From assembly GCF_024662015.1 (NCBI RefSeq), contig NZ_CP102480.1, positions 3,900,501-3,964,500 on the forward strand: DNA of 64,000 nt. Reading direction: 5' to 3'. Shown here piece by piece: positions 55,511 to 64,000 of the stretch (position 1 is its first letter; each line of letters begins with the position of its first letter). The notes under the pieces are model-generated. The model was not told where the DNA came from, ran no database searches, and saw only the letters and a program-made list of their open reading frames with translations. Source of the DNA: Nisaea acidiphila (GTDB lineage Bacteria > Pseudomonadota > Alphaproteobacteria > Thalassobaculales > Thalassobaculaceae). Both the position numbers and the translations under genes were made by a program.

Positions 55511-56500
55511 TTACCTGAACCATTTCAGCGACTTGAGGGCCCAGATTTCCAGGGCGACGATGACGATCATGAGGCCGGATACCGCCCAGAAAGCCCAGGC
55601 CGTGTCCGATCCGGGCATTCCCGCGACATTGATCCCGAGCAGGCCGGTGAGCAATCCGAGCGGCAGGCAGATCGCGGAGATGATCGATAGCAGATAAAGC
55701 CGCCGGTTCAGCTCCTCACTGTTGCGGTTCTGGATCGTGTCCTGAATGACCATCGCGCGCTCGCGGATTTCATCGAGGCTTTCGACGTAACGGATCACCC
55801 GGTCGGCGGCCTCCCTTAGGCCGCTGACGGTGCGTCGCGTGAACCAGGCGGGCGGATCGTTGGTGAGCTGATGCAGCGCATCGCGCTGGGGCAGAATATA
55901 GCGGCGCAGGATGATGGTGCGCAGGCGGAGCTGCTGCAGTTCATTTGTCGGCTGGCGCAGACTGCCCGCGGTCTGTTCCTCGTCGACCAGATCGATCCGC
56001 TCTTCGAGGTCGTCTATCACCGGCTCCATGCGCCGGAACAGCCGGTCGGCGAGTTTCGCCAGCAGTTCGTCCGAGTCCGCCGGGGCATCGCCCTCCCGCA
56101 GCGCCGCGAGCGTGTCCTGGACGGCGAGCAGCCGGCGCAGCCGGACGGAGATCATCAGGCCGCGCTCGACCCAGATCCGAAGACTGACCATGTCCTCCGG
56201 GTTCGCGCCCGGATTGAGATTGACGCCGCGCAGGACGATCAGGAGCCCGTTGTCGAAGCGCTGGACCCGCGGTCGGGTCTCTTCGGCCACAAGCGCGTCG
56301 GCGGCGACATCCGGGATGCCTGCCTGACTCCGTATCCAGTCGCGCGCACGCTCTTCCTTCTGGTCGAGATGTAGCCAGCAAAGGCGAAAACCGCCGGGTC
56401 GGCCGGTGGCGAGGCTGTCCCAGTCGAGCTCGCTCGGCGCACCCTCGTCGGGCAGCCCGATGCCGGCGATCAGACCGTCTTCGCCATCCACCGTATTCAT
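55511..56500 (-). CDS. zntB: Zinc transporter ZntB (CorA family)
   Basis: A 329-residue CorA-type membrane protein. The long cytoplasmic N-domain includes RPRVQRFDNGLLIVLRGVNLNPG near 76-98 and the helix EERIDLVDEEQ. Two C-terminal helices follow (YLLSIISAICLPLGLLTGLLGINVAG, then WAFWAVSGLMIVIVALEIW). The pore signature is GIN in place of the GMN of Mg2+ channels, which is typical of ZntB. ZntB moves zinc across the inner membrane. It lies downstream of a GDPD gene on the same strand. Confidence 0.85.
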   Translation of the reverse strand: MNTVDGEDGLIAGIGLPDEGAPSELDWDSLATGRPGGFRLCWLHLDQKEERARDWIRSQAGIPDVAADALVAEETRPRVQRFDNGLLIVLRGVNLNPGANPEDMVSLRIWVERGLMISVRLRRLLAVQDTLAALREGDAPADSDELLAKLADRLFRRMEPVIDDLEERIDLVDEEQTAGSLRQPTNELQQLRLRTIILRRYILPQRDALHQLTNDPPAWFTRRTVSGLREAADRVIRYVESLDEIRERAMVIQDTIQNRNSEELNRRLYLLSIISAICLPLGLLTGLLGINVAGMPGSDTAWAFWAVSGLMIVIVALEIWALKSLKWFR

Positions 56501-56573
56501 GCTGTTTCAACCCCGCTCAGGAATGTCCCGTGAACAGTATAGATTAGCGGCAAAATCGGGCAAAGCCGGGGCG

Positions 56574-57524
56574 TTATCGCCGAAGCGCGGCGGCCCGGTC
56601 CGGATAATCGGTGATGATGCCGTCGACGCCGAAATCGGCCATCCGCTTCATGTCCTCGGGCTTGTTGACCGTCCAGACGACGACTTCGAGACCCTCGGCA
56701 TGGGCCGCGGCGACGGCTTCCCTTGTGACGTTCCGATAGTAGGGCGACCAGATGGCGCAACCTGCCGCCTTGACGGTCTTCTGCACCGAGCCGCCATGAT
56801 CGTCGATATCGAGCCCGCCGAGCCAGGGCGAGGCGCCGTCTCGGCCGGCCTCGAGATTGTCGAGCCAGCGGGCCTCGGCGGTGAGGCAGACGGTCGGAAC
56901 CGCCGGATCGATCCGTTTGGCGGCGATCAGGGTCGACCAGTCGAAGCTCTGCAGCGCGATCCGGTGCGCCATGCCCGCGTCTTTCGCGGTGTCGATCACG
57001 GTCCGGGCGAAACCTTCAGGATCGGGAGTGTCGCCCGGATGCAGCGGGGAGCGCTTGGTCTCGATATTGAAACGTACATCGAAGTCGCCGCGGTCGGACA
57101 CCAGCCGGAAAAGCTCCGCCAATTGCGGAATCCGCGTGCCGTCGACCGGATTCTGATCCGGAAATCGTTTGGCATAGCGGCTGCCTGGACGGATGCGGCC
57201 GACATCGTAGTTGGCGATCTCATCGGCGGTGAGGCCGTGCAGCACGACCTTTTCGGAAATCCAGGCGCCGTTGCTGCGTGCGAGATCCGGAGAGAGTGCG
57301 CGGTCGTGATGGATGAACGCGACACCGTCGGCGCTGACCACCGTATCCAGCTCCAGCACATCGACGCCGAGCTCAAGGGCCCTGGAGAAGGCCGGCAGGG
57401 TGTTCTCCGGCAGCAGGCCGCGGGCGCCGCGGTGGCCCTGGATCTCGACCGCCTCCGCGTGCGGGCTTGTGGTACAGGCGAATATGGCCAGCGCAAGAAC
57501 GGCTGCACGCCGCATCTCACGCAT
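56574..57524 (-). CDS. Glycerophosphodiester phosphodiesterase
   Basis: A 316-residue periplasmic GDPD. The signal peptide is at about 1-25 (AAVLALAIFACTTSPHA). The TIM-barrel begins IQGHRGARGLLPENTLPAF, with H31, R32 and E40 as substrate or metal ligands. ELDTVVSADG follows (E58, D60) and IHHD near H72-H73. It hydrolyses glycerophosphodiesters to glycerol-3-phosphate and an alcohol. The length is that of GlpQ-like enzymes. The start overlaps the end of an SDR gene by 8 bases, so it is at the end of the purF-SDR-gdpD unit. Confidence 0.87.
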   Translation of the reverse strand: MREMRRAAVLALAIFACTTSPHAEAVEIQGHRGARGLLPENTLPAFSRALELGVDVLELDTVVSADGVAFIHHDRALSPDLARSNGAWISEKVVLHGLTADEIANYDVGRIRPGSRYAKRFPDQNPVDGTRIPQLAELFRLVSDRGDFDVRFNIETKRSPLHPGDTPDPEGFARTVIDTAKDAGMAHRIALQSFDWSTLIAAKRIDPAVPTVCLTAEARWLDNLEAGRDGASPWLGGLDIDDHGGSVQKTVKAAGCAIWSPYYRNVTREAVAAAHAEGLEVVVWTVNKPEDMKRMADFGVDGIITDYPDRAAALRR

Positions 57525-58221
57525 CGACGAGATCTCCGTTGCGCCGGCAGTCCGGCGCCGCGAGTTCCAGGAAGAGCGGAACGAGGTCTTCAGGCGGTTT
57601 TACGGTGGCCTGGTCCTCGCCCGGATAGGCGGTCGCGCGCATCTTCGTGCGGGTGGGACCGGGATTGAGGAGGTTGGCTCGGATTGTCCCGCGGGCGTTT
57701 TCCGCCGCGTAGCTGCGCACCATCGCCTCGAGCGCGGCCTTGCTGACCGCATAGGCGCCCCAGAAAGGCCGCTCGCCATGCGCTGCGCCGGAGGTGACGA
57801 AGATCGCCCGTCCGGCATCGGATTGGCGAAGCAAAGGATCCAGGCTGCGCACCAGGCGCTGGTTGGCGGTCAGGTTGACGGCGATAACGTCTTCCCAGAG
57901 CTTCGGGTCGTAGTGGTGCATCGGCGTCAGGTTACCGAGCATGCCGCCGTTGGCGACCAGGATGTCGATCTTGCCGTAGCGCTCGTACAGCGCGGCGCCC
58001 AGCCGGTCGATGGCGTCGAAATCCTTCAGATCCATCGGCACCAGACTGGCGCTGCCGCCGGCGGCCCGGATCTCGTCGTCCAGCTCCTCCAGGGCGCCGA
58101 CCGTCCGCGCGATCAGAACCACATGCGCGCCTTCGCGGGCAAAAGCCTTCGCGACGGCCGCGCCGATGCCACGGGAAGCGCCGGTAATGACCGCGATGCG
58201 GCCCTCAAGAATGCCGGTCAT
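57517..58221 (-). CDS. SDR family oxidoreductase
   Basis: A 234-residue short-chain dehydrogenase. The cofactor loop is TGASRGIG (about 14-21), NGG replaces the more usual NAG near 92, the catalytic serine is in IFVTSGAAHGE near 137 and YAVSKAA follows near 151-157. Members of this group in alphaproteobacteria often follow purF. The C-terminus is short (ends ELAAPDCRRNGDLVDA). It overlaps the GDPD gene by 8 bases. The substrate is unknown. Confidence 0.85.
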   Translation of the reverse strand: MTGILEGRIAVITGASRGIGAAVAKAFAREGAHVVLIARTVGALEELDDEIRAAGGSASLVPMDLKDFDAIDRLGAALYERYGKIDILVANGGMLGNLTPMHHYDPKLWEDVIAVNLTANQRLVRSLDPLLRQSDAGRAIFVTSGAAHGERPFWGAYAVSKAALEAMVRSYAAENARGTIRANLLNPGPTRTKMRATAYPGEDQATVKPPEDLVPLFLELAAPDCRRNGDLVDA

Positions 58222-58247
58222 GGAACTCTCAGTTCGCTAAAGTCTGA

Positions 58248-59741
58248 TCAGGAGGCTTCGGCCAGAAGCGACAGCTGGCGGACATTCGAGCCGTCATTCT
58301 GGTCGATCAGCGAGATCGGATAGTCGCCCGTGAAGCAGGCGTCGCAATATTGTGGCTTGTCGTTGTCCCGTGCCGCCTCGCCGACGGCTTTATAGAGTCC
58401 GTCGTGGGAAATGAAGGCGAGACTGTCGACGCCGATCAGCTCCGCCATCTCTTCGACCGACATGCGGGCGGCGAGCAGCTTCTCGCGTTGTGGCGTGTCG
58501 ACGCCGTAGAAGCAGGAATGCGTCGTCGGCGGGCTGGCGATCCGCATATGGACCTCCTTGGCGCCGGCCTGCCGGACCATCTCGACGATCTTTGTCGAGG
58601 TCGTGCCGCGGACGATGGAATCGTCGACCAGCACCACGCGCTTGCCTTTAAGCTGCGCGGTGTTCGCGTTGTGCTTCAGCTTCACCCCGAGATGGCGGAC
58701 ATGGTCCGTCGGCTCGATGAAGGTGCGTCCGACATAGTGATTGCGGATGATGCCGAGATCGAAGGGTACACCGGCTGCCGCGGCATAGCCGATCGCCGCC
58801 GGGACGCCGCTGTCCGGCACCGGCACGACCACATCGGCTTCGACATGGCTTTCCTTCGCCAGAACGGCGCCGATTTCCTTGCGCGCGTTGTAGACGCTCT
58901 TGCCTTCCATCACGCTGTCGGGACGGGCGAAGTAGATATATTCGAAAATGCAGAAGCGGCTCGGCTTCGCGGCGAACGGTTTGAGTGACTGGACGCCGTC
59001 GCTGGTGATCATCACGACTTCGCCCGGCTCGATATCGCGCACGAAATCCGCGCCGATGATGTCGAGCGCGCAGCTCTCCGAGGTCAGGATATGTGCATCG
59101 CCGACCTTGCCGAGGACCAGCGGCCGGACGCCGTGAGGATCGCGAATCCCGATCAGGGCATCGCGCGTCAGGCAGACGAGCGAATAGGCGCCGACGATCT
59201 TCTGCATCGCGTCGATCACCCGGTCGAGCACCGTCTGCTGCGGGCTGCGGGCAACCAGATGGATGATGGTCTCGGTATCGGAGGTCGACTGGAAGAGGCA
59301 GCCCTGCCTGACAAGGCTGTCACGCAGGTCGATCGCGTTGGTCAGGTTGCCGTTGTGGCACAGCGCCATGCCGCCGAACTCGAAATCGGCAAAGAGCGGC
59401 TGCACGTTCCGGAGATTGGTCGCCCCCGTCGTCGCGTAGCGGTTATGGCCGATTGCAGCGTGGCCCTTGAGCTGTCCGACGATCTTCGCCGAATCGTCGC
59501 CGAAATTCTCGCCGACATGGCCGAGCGCGCGGTGGGCGTGGAACTGCGCGCCGTCCCAGGAGACGATGCCGCAGGATTCCTGTCCGCGATGTTGCAGGGC
59601 ATGAAGGCCCAGAGCCGTGAGCGGGGCGGCTTCCGGGGCACCGAAGATGCCGAAGACACCGCATTCTTCATGCAGATGGTCGTCGTCGTGCTGGCTGTCG
59701 TGCTGCGGGGAATGGTCCAACGGTTCGTCCTTTTCCGTCAC
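58248..59741 (-). CDS. purF: Amidophosphoribosyltransferase PurF
   Basis: This enzyme makes 5-phosphoribosylamine from PRPP and glutamine, the first step of purine synthesis. The 497-residue protein has C27 (in EECGVFGIFG) as the predicted N-terminal nucleophile, so a 26-residue propeptide should be cut off. That propeptide is rich in His, Asp and Glu. HRGQESCGI and GHNRYATTG follow in the glutaminase domain. The PRPP loop is VVLVDDSIVRGTTS near 359-372. C-terminal cysteines (YCDACFTGDYP) may bind an iron-sulfur cluster as in B. subtilis PurF. It is downstream of cvpA, the common order. Confidence 0.95.
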   Translation of the reverse strand: MTEKDEPLDHSPQHDSQHDDDHLHEECGVFGIFGAPEAAPLTALGLHALQHRGQESCGIVSWDGAQFHAHRALGHVGENFGDDSAKIVGQLKGHAAIGHNRYATTGATNLRNVQPLFADFEFGGMALCHNGNLTNAIDLRDSLVRQGCLFQSTSDTETIIHLVARSPQQTVLDRVIDAMQKIVGAYSLVCLTRDALIGIRDPHGVRPLVLGKVGDAHILTSESCALDIIGADFVRDIEPGEVVMITSDGVQSLKPFAAKPSRFCIFEYIYFARPDSVMEGKSVYNARKEIGAVLAKESHVEADVVVPVPDSGVPAAIGYAAAAGVPFDLGIIRNHYVGRTFIEPTDHVRHLGVKLKHNANTAQLKGKRVVLVDDSIVRGTTSTKIVEMVRQAGAKEVHMRIASPPTTHSCFYGVDTPQREKLLAARMSVEEMAELIGVDSLAFISHDGLYKAVGEAARDNDKPQYCDACFTGDYPISLIDQNDGSNVRQLSLLAEAS

Positions 59742-59790
59742 AATGACACCCTCCCGTCAGTCGATGTTCTTGGCGAAAATTCTGACCACG

Positions 59791-60459
59791 CTATTGCGTG
59801 TTCTCGATGATCCGCTCCAGATCCCGACGCTGATCGGCAGTATAGCCGTCGCCGCTCTGCGGCGCATCGGATTTCGCCGGCGGGCTCATCAGGCGTTCGT
59901 AGAGCAGTTTCTGGGTTTGCTCGCGGGCTTTCGTCTCGGCCGTTCCGGCGGCGTCGCGAATCCGCGGGCGCAGATGCGGCGGCACCAGGCCGACCAGCGT
60001 TTCCGCCCCCTGTTCGACGAGGGGCAATGTCCGCGCTTCGGTTACCCATTTCGGATAGCCATCATCCTCGATCAGCCAGTTCAGTCCGAGATAGAGCAGG
60101 CAGACCAGAACCGCGCCCCGGGCGATCCCGAAAAGGAAACCGAGGGAACGGTCGATCGCACTCAGGCTGCTGCCCTGTAACGCGGCGGCAACATAGTGGG
60201 TGACCAGCGACATTACAATCACGGAGACGACGAAAACGGCGATTCCGGCGGCAAGGTCCGCCATGTCGCCCCAGCCCAGAAGCTCGCGGATATACGGGGT
60301 TACGACGGGATAAAGATAGAGCGCGGCGAAGAAGGCCGCGACCCAGGAGCCGATCGACAGCACCTCGCGGAAAAAACCTCTCGCGAAGGCGAGGATCCCC
60401 GAAATCAGGACAACGGCTATGATCGCGAGATCCGTGACGTTCACGGGCAGATTGTCCAT
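59791..60459 (-). CDS. cvpA: CvpA family protein
   Basis: A 222-residue membrane protein. Four hydrophobic helices are seen in the first 130 residues, beginning VTDLAIIAVVLISGILAFARGFFREVL. The cytoplasmic tail is charged and ends in a QRRDLERIIENTQ helix. CvpA is needed for colicin V export in E. coli, and its general role may be in envelope stability. It lies 3 bases after radA and upstream of purF, as in many proteobacteria. Confidence 0.9.
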   Translation of the reverse strand: MDNLPVNVTDLAIIAVVLISGILAFARGFFREVLSIGSWVAAFFAALYLYPVVTPYIRELLGWGDMADLAAGIAVFVVSVIVMSLVTHYVAAALQGSSLSAIDRSLGFLFGIARGAVLVCLLYLGLNWLIEDDGYPKWVTEARTLPLVEQGAETLVGLVPPHLRPRIRDAAGTAETKAREQTQKLLYERLMSPPAKSDAPQSGDGYTADQRRDLERIIENTQ

Positions 60460-60462
60460 GGC

Positions 60463-61866
60463 TCACGCGCCTCCGGCTTTGCGGCCGACCGATGTCTCAT
60501 CCTGAAACATCGCCACCAGATCATGTAGATGCTTGATCGTGGCAAGAGAGAGGCCGTCATTGCGCGCCCCCTTGTCTCCCTTGCCCCGCCGCTGTTCCGG
60601 CAGGATCGCGCGGCCGAAACCGAGCTTTGCCGCTTCTTTCAGCCGTGCTTCGGCATGGGCGACGGCGCGGATCTCGGCCGAAAGGCCGATCTCGCCGAAG
60701 ACGACGGAATCCGAGGGGACTGGCTTGCCGGTCAGCGAGGAGAGCAGGGCGGCGGCGACCGCGAGGTCTGCAGCGGGTTCACCGACTTTGAGGCCGCCGG
60801 CGACATTGAGGAACACGTCGCTGCCCGCCAGCACAACGCCGCAGCGTGCTTCCAGAACCGCCGTCACCATCGCGAGTCGGCCAGCATCCCAGCCGATCAC
60901 TGCGCGGCGAGGGGTGCCATAGGGAGAGGGTGCGACCAGCGCCTGGATCTCGACCAGAAGCGGTCTGGTACCTTCCATGCCGGCGAAAACGCAGGCGCCC
61001 GAAACGCTCTCCTGACGGTCGCCAAGGAAGAGGGCGGACGGATTGGTGACCTCGGCGAGACCGCCCTCGGTCATCTCGAAGACGCCGATCTCGTCGGTCG
61101 GCCCGAAGCGGTTCTTCACCCCGCGCAGGATGCGGAACTGGTGGCCGCGCTCGCCCTCGAAATAGAGCACCGTGTCGACCATGTGTTCCAGCACGCGGGG
61201 CCCGGCGATGGTCCCTTCCTTGGTCACGTGGCCGACAAGCAGCAGGACGATGCCGCGGCGCTTGGCGACCCGAATCAGCTCTTGCGCCGAGGCGCGGACC
61301 TGGGAGACGGTGCCCGGCGCGCTGTCTATGGCGTCGACATACATGGTTTGGATCGAGTCGATCACCAGCACGTCCGGGGCGTCCTCGCCATCCAGCGTGG
61401 TGACGATATCGCGCACGCTGGTGGCGGCTGCGAGCTGTACCGGCGCCTTGGCAACGCCGAGGCGCTGGGCGCGCATGCGGACCTGGTCCAGCGCCTCTTC
61501 GCCGGAAACGTAGGCGCAGCGGCAGAGTTCGGAGAGTTTTGCCGTCACCTGGAGCAGCAGCGTCGATTTGCCGATCCCGGGGTCGCCGCCGATCAGCACG
61601 ACGGATCCCGGCACGAGACCGCCGCCGGCGACCCGGTCGAATTCGGCGATCTTGGTCACCCGGCGCGGACTCTTCTCCGCACTGCCGGCGAGATCATGGA
61701 ACTCGATCCGCCGTCCCTTGCCGCCGCCAAGGCCCTTGGGGGCACTCTTCTCGACCACTTCCTCGACAAGCGTGTTCCACGCGCCGCAGGCATCGCACTT
61801 GCCGGCCCATTTTGGTTGCACGCCGCCGCATTCCTGGCAAACGTAGCGCGACTGGTTTTTCGCCAT
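60463..61866 (-). CDS. radA: DNA repair protein RadA
   Basis: A 467-residue RecA-like ATPase that acts as a helicase on branched recombination intermediates. The N-terminal zinc finger has C10, C13, C24 and C27 (CQECG, CDACG). The Walker A loop is GGDPGIGKS at 93-101. The RadA-specific KNRFG motif lies near residue 257, and the C-terminal Lon-like domain includes DLAVAAALLSSLTGKPVPSD. All parts are intact. It begins 13 bases after mlaF. Confidence 0.95.
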   Translation of the reverse strand: MAKNQSRYVCQECGGVQPKWAGKCDACGAWNTLVEEVVEKSAPKGLGGGKGRRIEFHDLAGSAEKSPRRVTKIAEFDRVAGGGLVPGSVVLIGGDPGIGKSTLLLQVTAKLSELCRCAYVSGEEALDQVRMRAQRLGVAKAPVQLAAATSVRDIVTTLDGEDAPDVLVIDSIQTMYVDAIDSAPGTVSQVRASAQELIRVAKRRGIVLLLVGHVTKEGTIAGPRVLEHMVDTVLYFEGERGHQFRILRGVKNRFGPTDEIGVFEMTEGGLAEVTNPSALFLGDRQESVSGACVFAGMEGTRPLLVEIQALVAPSPYGTPRRAVIGWDAGRLAMVTAVLEARCGVVLAGSDVFLNVAGGLKVGEPAADLAVAAALLSSLTGKPVPSDSVVFGEIGLSAEIRAVAHAEARLKEAAKLGFGRAILPEQRRGKGDKGARNDGLSLATIKHLHDLVAMFQDETSVGRKAGGA

Positions 61867-61879
61867 CGTTCCGGCGCTC

Positions 61880-62668
61880 CTAGGCCCGGCGGGTCACCAG
61901 TTCGATCGGGCCCTCCTCGAGCCCGTTGATGAACTGGTGCACATAGGGATTGCCGGAATTGTCGATCTCGGATGTCGGGCCCTGCCAGATGATCTTGCCA
62001 TCGTAGAGCATCGCGATCCGATCGCCGACGCGGCGCGCGCTGTCCATATCGTGCGTGATGGTGAGTGCCGTGATTTTCAGCTCCTTCACGCATTTGACGA
62101 TCAGTTCGTCGATGATGTCGCCCATGATCGGATCGAGGCCGGTGGTCGGTTCGTCGAAGAAGACCACATCGGGATGGGTCGCGATGGTACGTGCCAGCGA
62201 GGCTCGCTTGCGCATGCCGACGGAGATCTCCGCCGGGTACATCGCGCCCACGCTCGGCTCCAGGCCGACCTGCGCCATGAAATCGAGTGCCATCTTGTTC
62301 GCTTTCGCGCGTGGGACGCCCTGCGCCTCCACCAGGCCGAAGGCGACGTTCTCCAGAACCGAAAGGGAGTCGAACAGGGCGCCGGCCTGAAAAAGCAGTC
62401 CGAAACGGTTCATCATTCCGTGCTGCTCGGCCGGTGTCATCTTCAGCACGTCGGCGCCGTCGATCTCGACCGTGCCGCCATCGGCGTCCATCAGTCCGGT
62501 AATGCATTTGATCAGCACCGACTTGCCGGTACCGGACCCACCGATCACCACGACCGACTCCGCTTCCGCGATATCGAGGTCGAGCCCGCGCAGCACGTGC
62601 TTGGCGCCAAAGGACTTGGTCAGGCCCTGGATCCGGATCTTGGGAATTGCCGCCGTCGGTTCGGCCAT
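61880..62668 (-). CDS. mlaF: ABC transporter ATP-binding protein MlaF-like
   Basis: A 262-residue ATPase of the lipid-asymmetry (Mla/Ttg2) transporter. The Walker A motif is GGSGTGKS at 43-50. The ABC signature region is ISVGMRKRASLART near 139-152 (a VGMRKR form rather than LSGGQ, typical of MlaF). Walker B is VVFFDEPTTGLDP near 160-172. The D-loop and the switch His in ALTITHD follow. It partners the MlaE-like permease encoded 16 bases upstream. The mlaD, mlaB and mlaC genes are not in the window. Confidence 0.87.
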   Translation of the reverse strand: MAEPTAAIPKIRIQGLTKSFGAKHVLRGLDLDIAEAESVVVIGGSGTGKSVLIKCITGLMDADGGTVEIDGADVLKMTPAEQHGMMNRFGLLFQAGALFDSLSVLENVAFGLVEAQGVPRAKANKMALDFMAQVGLEPSVGAMYPAEISVGMRKRASLARTIATHPDVVFFDEPTTGLDPIMGDIIDELIVKCVKELKITALTITHDMDSARRVGDRIAMLYDGKIIWQGPTSEIDNSGNPYVHQFINGLEEGPIELVTRRA

Positions 62669-62684
62669 CGCGCGTTCCTGCCGC

Positions 62685-63458
62685 CTAGCGGGCGAAGAAG
62701 AGTTCGGTGATGAGATAGTTCGAGATCAGGATCAGGATCGAGGCGGAAACCACGGCGTTGGTGGTGGCGCGCCCGACGCCCTGGGCGCCCCGGCCCGAAT
62801 AGTAACCGTGATAGCAGCCCATGACCGCGATCAGGAAGCCGAAGGCCGCTGCCTTTACGAGGCCCGAGACCACGTCCTGCGTCTCCAGGAACTCGAACGT
62901 GCTCTTCAGATAGCTTCCGGCATTGAAGCCAAGCTTGTGCACGCCGACCAGATAGCCGCCGAAGACGCCGATGATGTCTCCGATCAGCACGAGAAACGGC
63001 AGGCTGATCATCCCTGCGAGGACGCGCGGCACGACGAGATACTTGAACGGGTTGGTCGAGAGGGTCGTCAGCGCGTCGACCTGCTCGGTCACGCGCATGG
63101 TGCCGATCTCGGCCGCCATAGAGGCGCCGATCCTGCCCGCGACCATGAGCCCTGCGAGCACCGGGCCGAGTTCGCGTGTCATGGACAGAACGACGACGGT
63201 TGCGACGGCGCTCTCGGCGTTGAAACGGGCGAAGCCGGTGTAGCTTTGCAGCGCCAGCACCATACCGGAGAAGAGTGTGGTAAGCCCGACGACCGGCAGC
63301 GAATAATAACCGATATCCACCAGCTGGCGGAGCAGAAGGCGCCAGAAGAGAGGCGGACGCACACAATGTCCGAGCGTCGTGCCCGTGAAGATCGCGAGCC
63401 GCCCCGTGGCGGTGAGAAATGCGAGGAAGGTCCGTCCGACGGCAGCGAGGAAATTCAT
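62685..63458 (-). CDS. mlaE: ABC transporter permease MlaE-like
   Basis: A 257-residue integral membrane permease of the MlaE/YrbE family with five to six helices. The conserved core includes LPVVGLTTLFSGMVLALQSY (about 55-74), ELGPVLAGLMVAGRIGASMAAEIGTMRVTEQVDAL (two adjacent blocks near 95-130) and VVPRVLAGMISLPFLVL near 141-157. MlaE moves phospholipids between the membranes. It precedes mlaF and follows alr in the same direction. Confidence 0.88.
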   Translation of the reverse strand: MNFLAAVGRTFLAFLTATGRLAIFTGTTLGHCVRPPLFWRLLLRQLVDIGYYSLPVVGLTTLFSGMVLALQSYTGFARFNAESAVATVVVLSMTRELGPVLAGLMVAGRIGASMAAEIGTMRVTEQVDALTTLSTNPFKYLVVPRVLAGMISLPFLVLIGDIIGVFGGYLVGVHKLGFNAGSYLKSTFEFLETQDVVSGLVKAAAFGFLIAVMGCYHGYYSGRGAQGVGRATTNAVVSASILILISNYLITELFFAR

Positions 63459-63505
63459 GCGTTGGCGTTTCCCTGTCGGGATCCGGGCTTCAGGATACGC
63501 ATGGC

Positions 63506-64000
63506 TCAGCTGTCTCCGCTCCCGACATCGATGTAGCGTCGGGTATAGCGATGACCGAGACCTGTCAATATTTCATAGCCAATGGTACCCGCCGCATCGG
63601 CGGCGTCGTTGACCGTATATTGCGGGCCAAGCAGATCCACATAGCCGCCCGGATAGACTTCGGTCCGGTCGACCTTGCTGACATCGACGGCGAGCATGTC
63701 CATCGAGACCCGGCCGACCACCGGCAGGCGCTGGTTGCCGATATAGGCGCCGCCGCTATTGGAGAGCGAACGCAGATATCCGTCCGCGTAGCCGGCCGCG
63801 ACCGTGGCGATGCGAGAATCCCCCTCGGCCTTGAAGGTGCCGCCATAGCCCACCGGATCGCCGGCGCGGACCGCGCGGACCTGCAGGATGCGGGCACGGA
63901 GCCGGACGACGGGCTCCATCGGGCTCGGCTTGCCGTCCTCGACGCGTCCGCCATAGAGCGCGAATCCCGGGCGGGCGAGGTCGAAGTGATAGTCGGGACC
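63506..64000 (-). CDS. alr: Alanine racemase, C-terminal part (5' end outside window)
   Basis: The last 164 residues of a PLP-dependent alanine racemase, which makes D-alanine for peptidoglycan. The barrel end PGFALYGG and the C-terminal beta-domain are visible: VGYGGTFKAEGDSRIATVAAGYADGYLR (pieces VGYGG and AAGYADGY), VGRVSMDMLAVDVS and the ending GYEILTGLGHRYTRRY. The second catalytic tyrosine is in the AAGYADGY motif. The PLP lysine lies in the missing N-terminal part. It leads the alr-mlaE-mlaF-radA-cvpA-purF gene run. Confidence 0.9.
   Translation of the reverse strand, partial: GPDYHFDLARPGFALYGGRVEDGKPSPMEPVVRLRARILQVRAVRAGDPVGYGGTFKAEGDSRIATVAAGYADGYLRSLSNSGGAYIGNQRLPVVGRVSMDMLAVDVSKVDRTEVYPGGYVDLLGPQYTVNDAADAAGTIGYEILTGLGHRYTRRYIDVGSGDS

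Overview
The window looks like a chromosomal segment of a free-living, high-GC alphaproteobacterium, most likely of the Rhodospirillales type. This is inferred from gene content and order: guaB-rsmB-guaA, a YfgM-like gene followed by bamB and der, alr-mlaE-mlaF-radA-cvpA-purF, the small alphaproteobacterial families DUF3126 and DUF2794, and a GTTC-N7-GTTC LexA-type box. No CRISPR array, insertion sequence, rRNA or replication origin was seen. One tRNA (Gln, CTG) is present.

Layout. 1-2.1 kb: a truncated Cache-type chemoreceptor, a cupin gene broken by an in-frame stop, and tRNA-Gln. 2.2-12.7 kb: an MBL hydrolase, a GDP-mannose 3,5-epimerase-like enzyme, Ppx/GppA, RlmE, two GNATs, an FMN reductase, and the purine/rRNA block guaB-rsmB-guaA. 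12.8-15.6 kb: an unknown protein, an FkbM methyltransferase and a GT9 glycosyltransferase. 15.6-17.5 kb: metA behind a strongly structured leader, followed by an SDR. 17.5-21.5 kb: an IclR regulator divergent from a ferredoxin / Rieske oxygenase / glutamine-synthetase-like operon. 21.6-24.8 kb: a probable iron-controlled AraC regulator and TonB siderophore receptor. 24.8-26.5 kb: a serine hydrolase and two small proteins on the minus strand. 26.6-34 kb: a nucleoside hydrolase, an XRE-cupin regulator, N-methylglutamate synthase-like mgsABC, gmaS and an amidase. 34-38.9 kb (minus): a DMT transporter, SDR, membrane protein, PilZ protein, a zinc-ribbon protein with a LexA-type box, and a CaiB CoA-transferase. 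38.9-42.4 kb (minus): two phage tail-fibre/tailspike-like genes with no other phage genes. 42.6-55.5 kb: DUF2794, YfgM-like, bamB, der, an alcohol dehydrogenase, an amidase, a PAS protein, an MFS carrier, a flavoprotein and an MscS channel. 55.5-64 kb (minus): zntB, gdpD, SDR, purF, cvpA, radA, mlaF, mlaE and the end of alr.

How it fits together. The accessory middle of the window (16-34 kb) reads as a nitrogen and amine scavenging region. Two ATP-dependent gamma-glutamyl ligases of the glutamine synthetase fold lie 10 kb apart. One is translationally coupled to a Rieske oxygenase. The other sits behind three glutamate-synthase-like subunits, which matches the N-methylglutamate route of methylamine use. 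Each cluster has its own regulator, and repeated or palindromic candidate operators stand in front of both. The most interesting non-coding element is the roughly 135-base multi-helix leader before metA. It has a 19-bp interrupted closing helix that competes with a local hairpin, and it does not match any riboswitch consensus I can recall with certainty.
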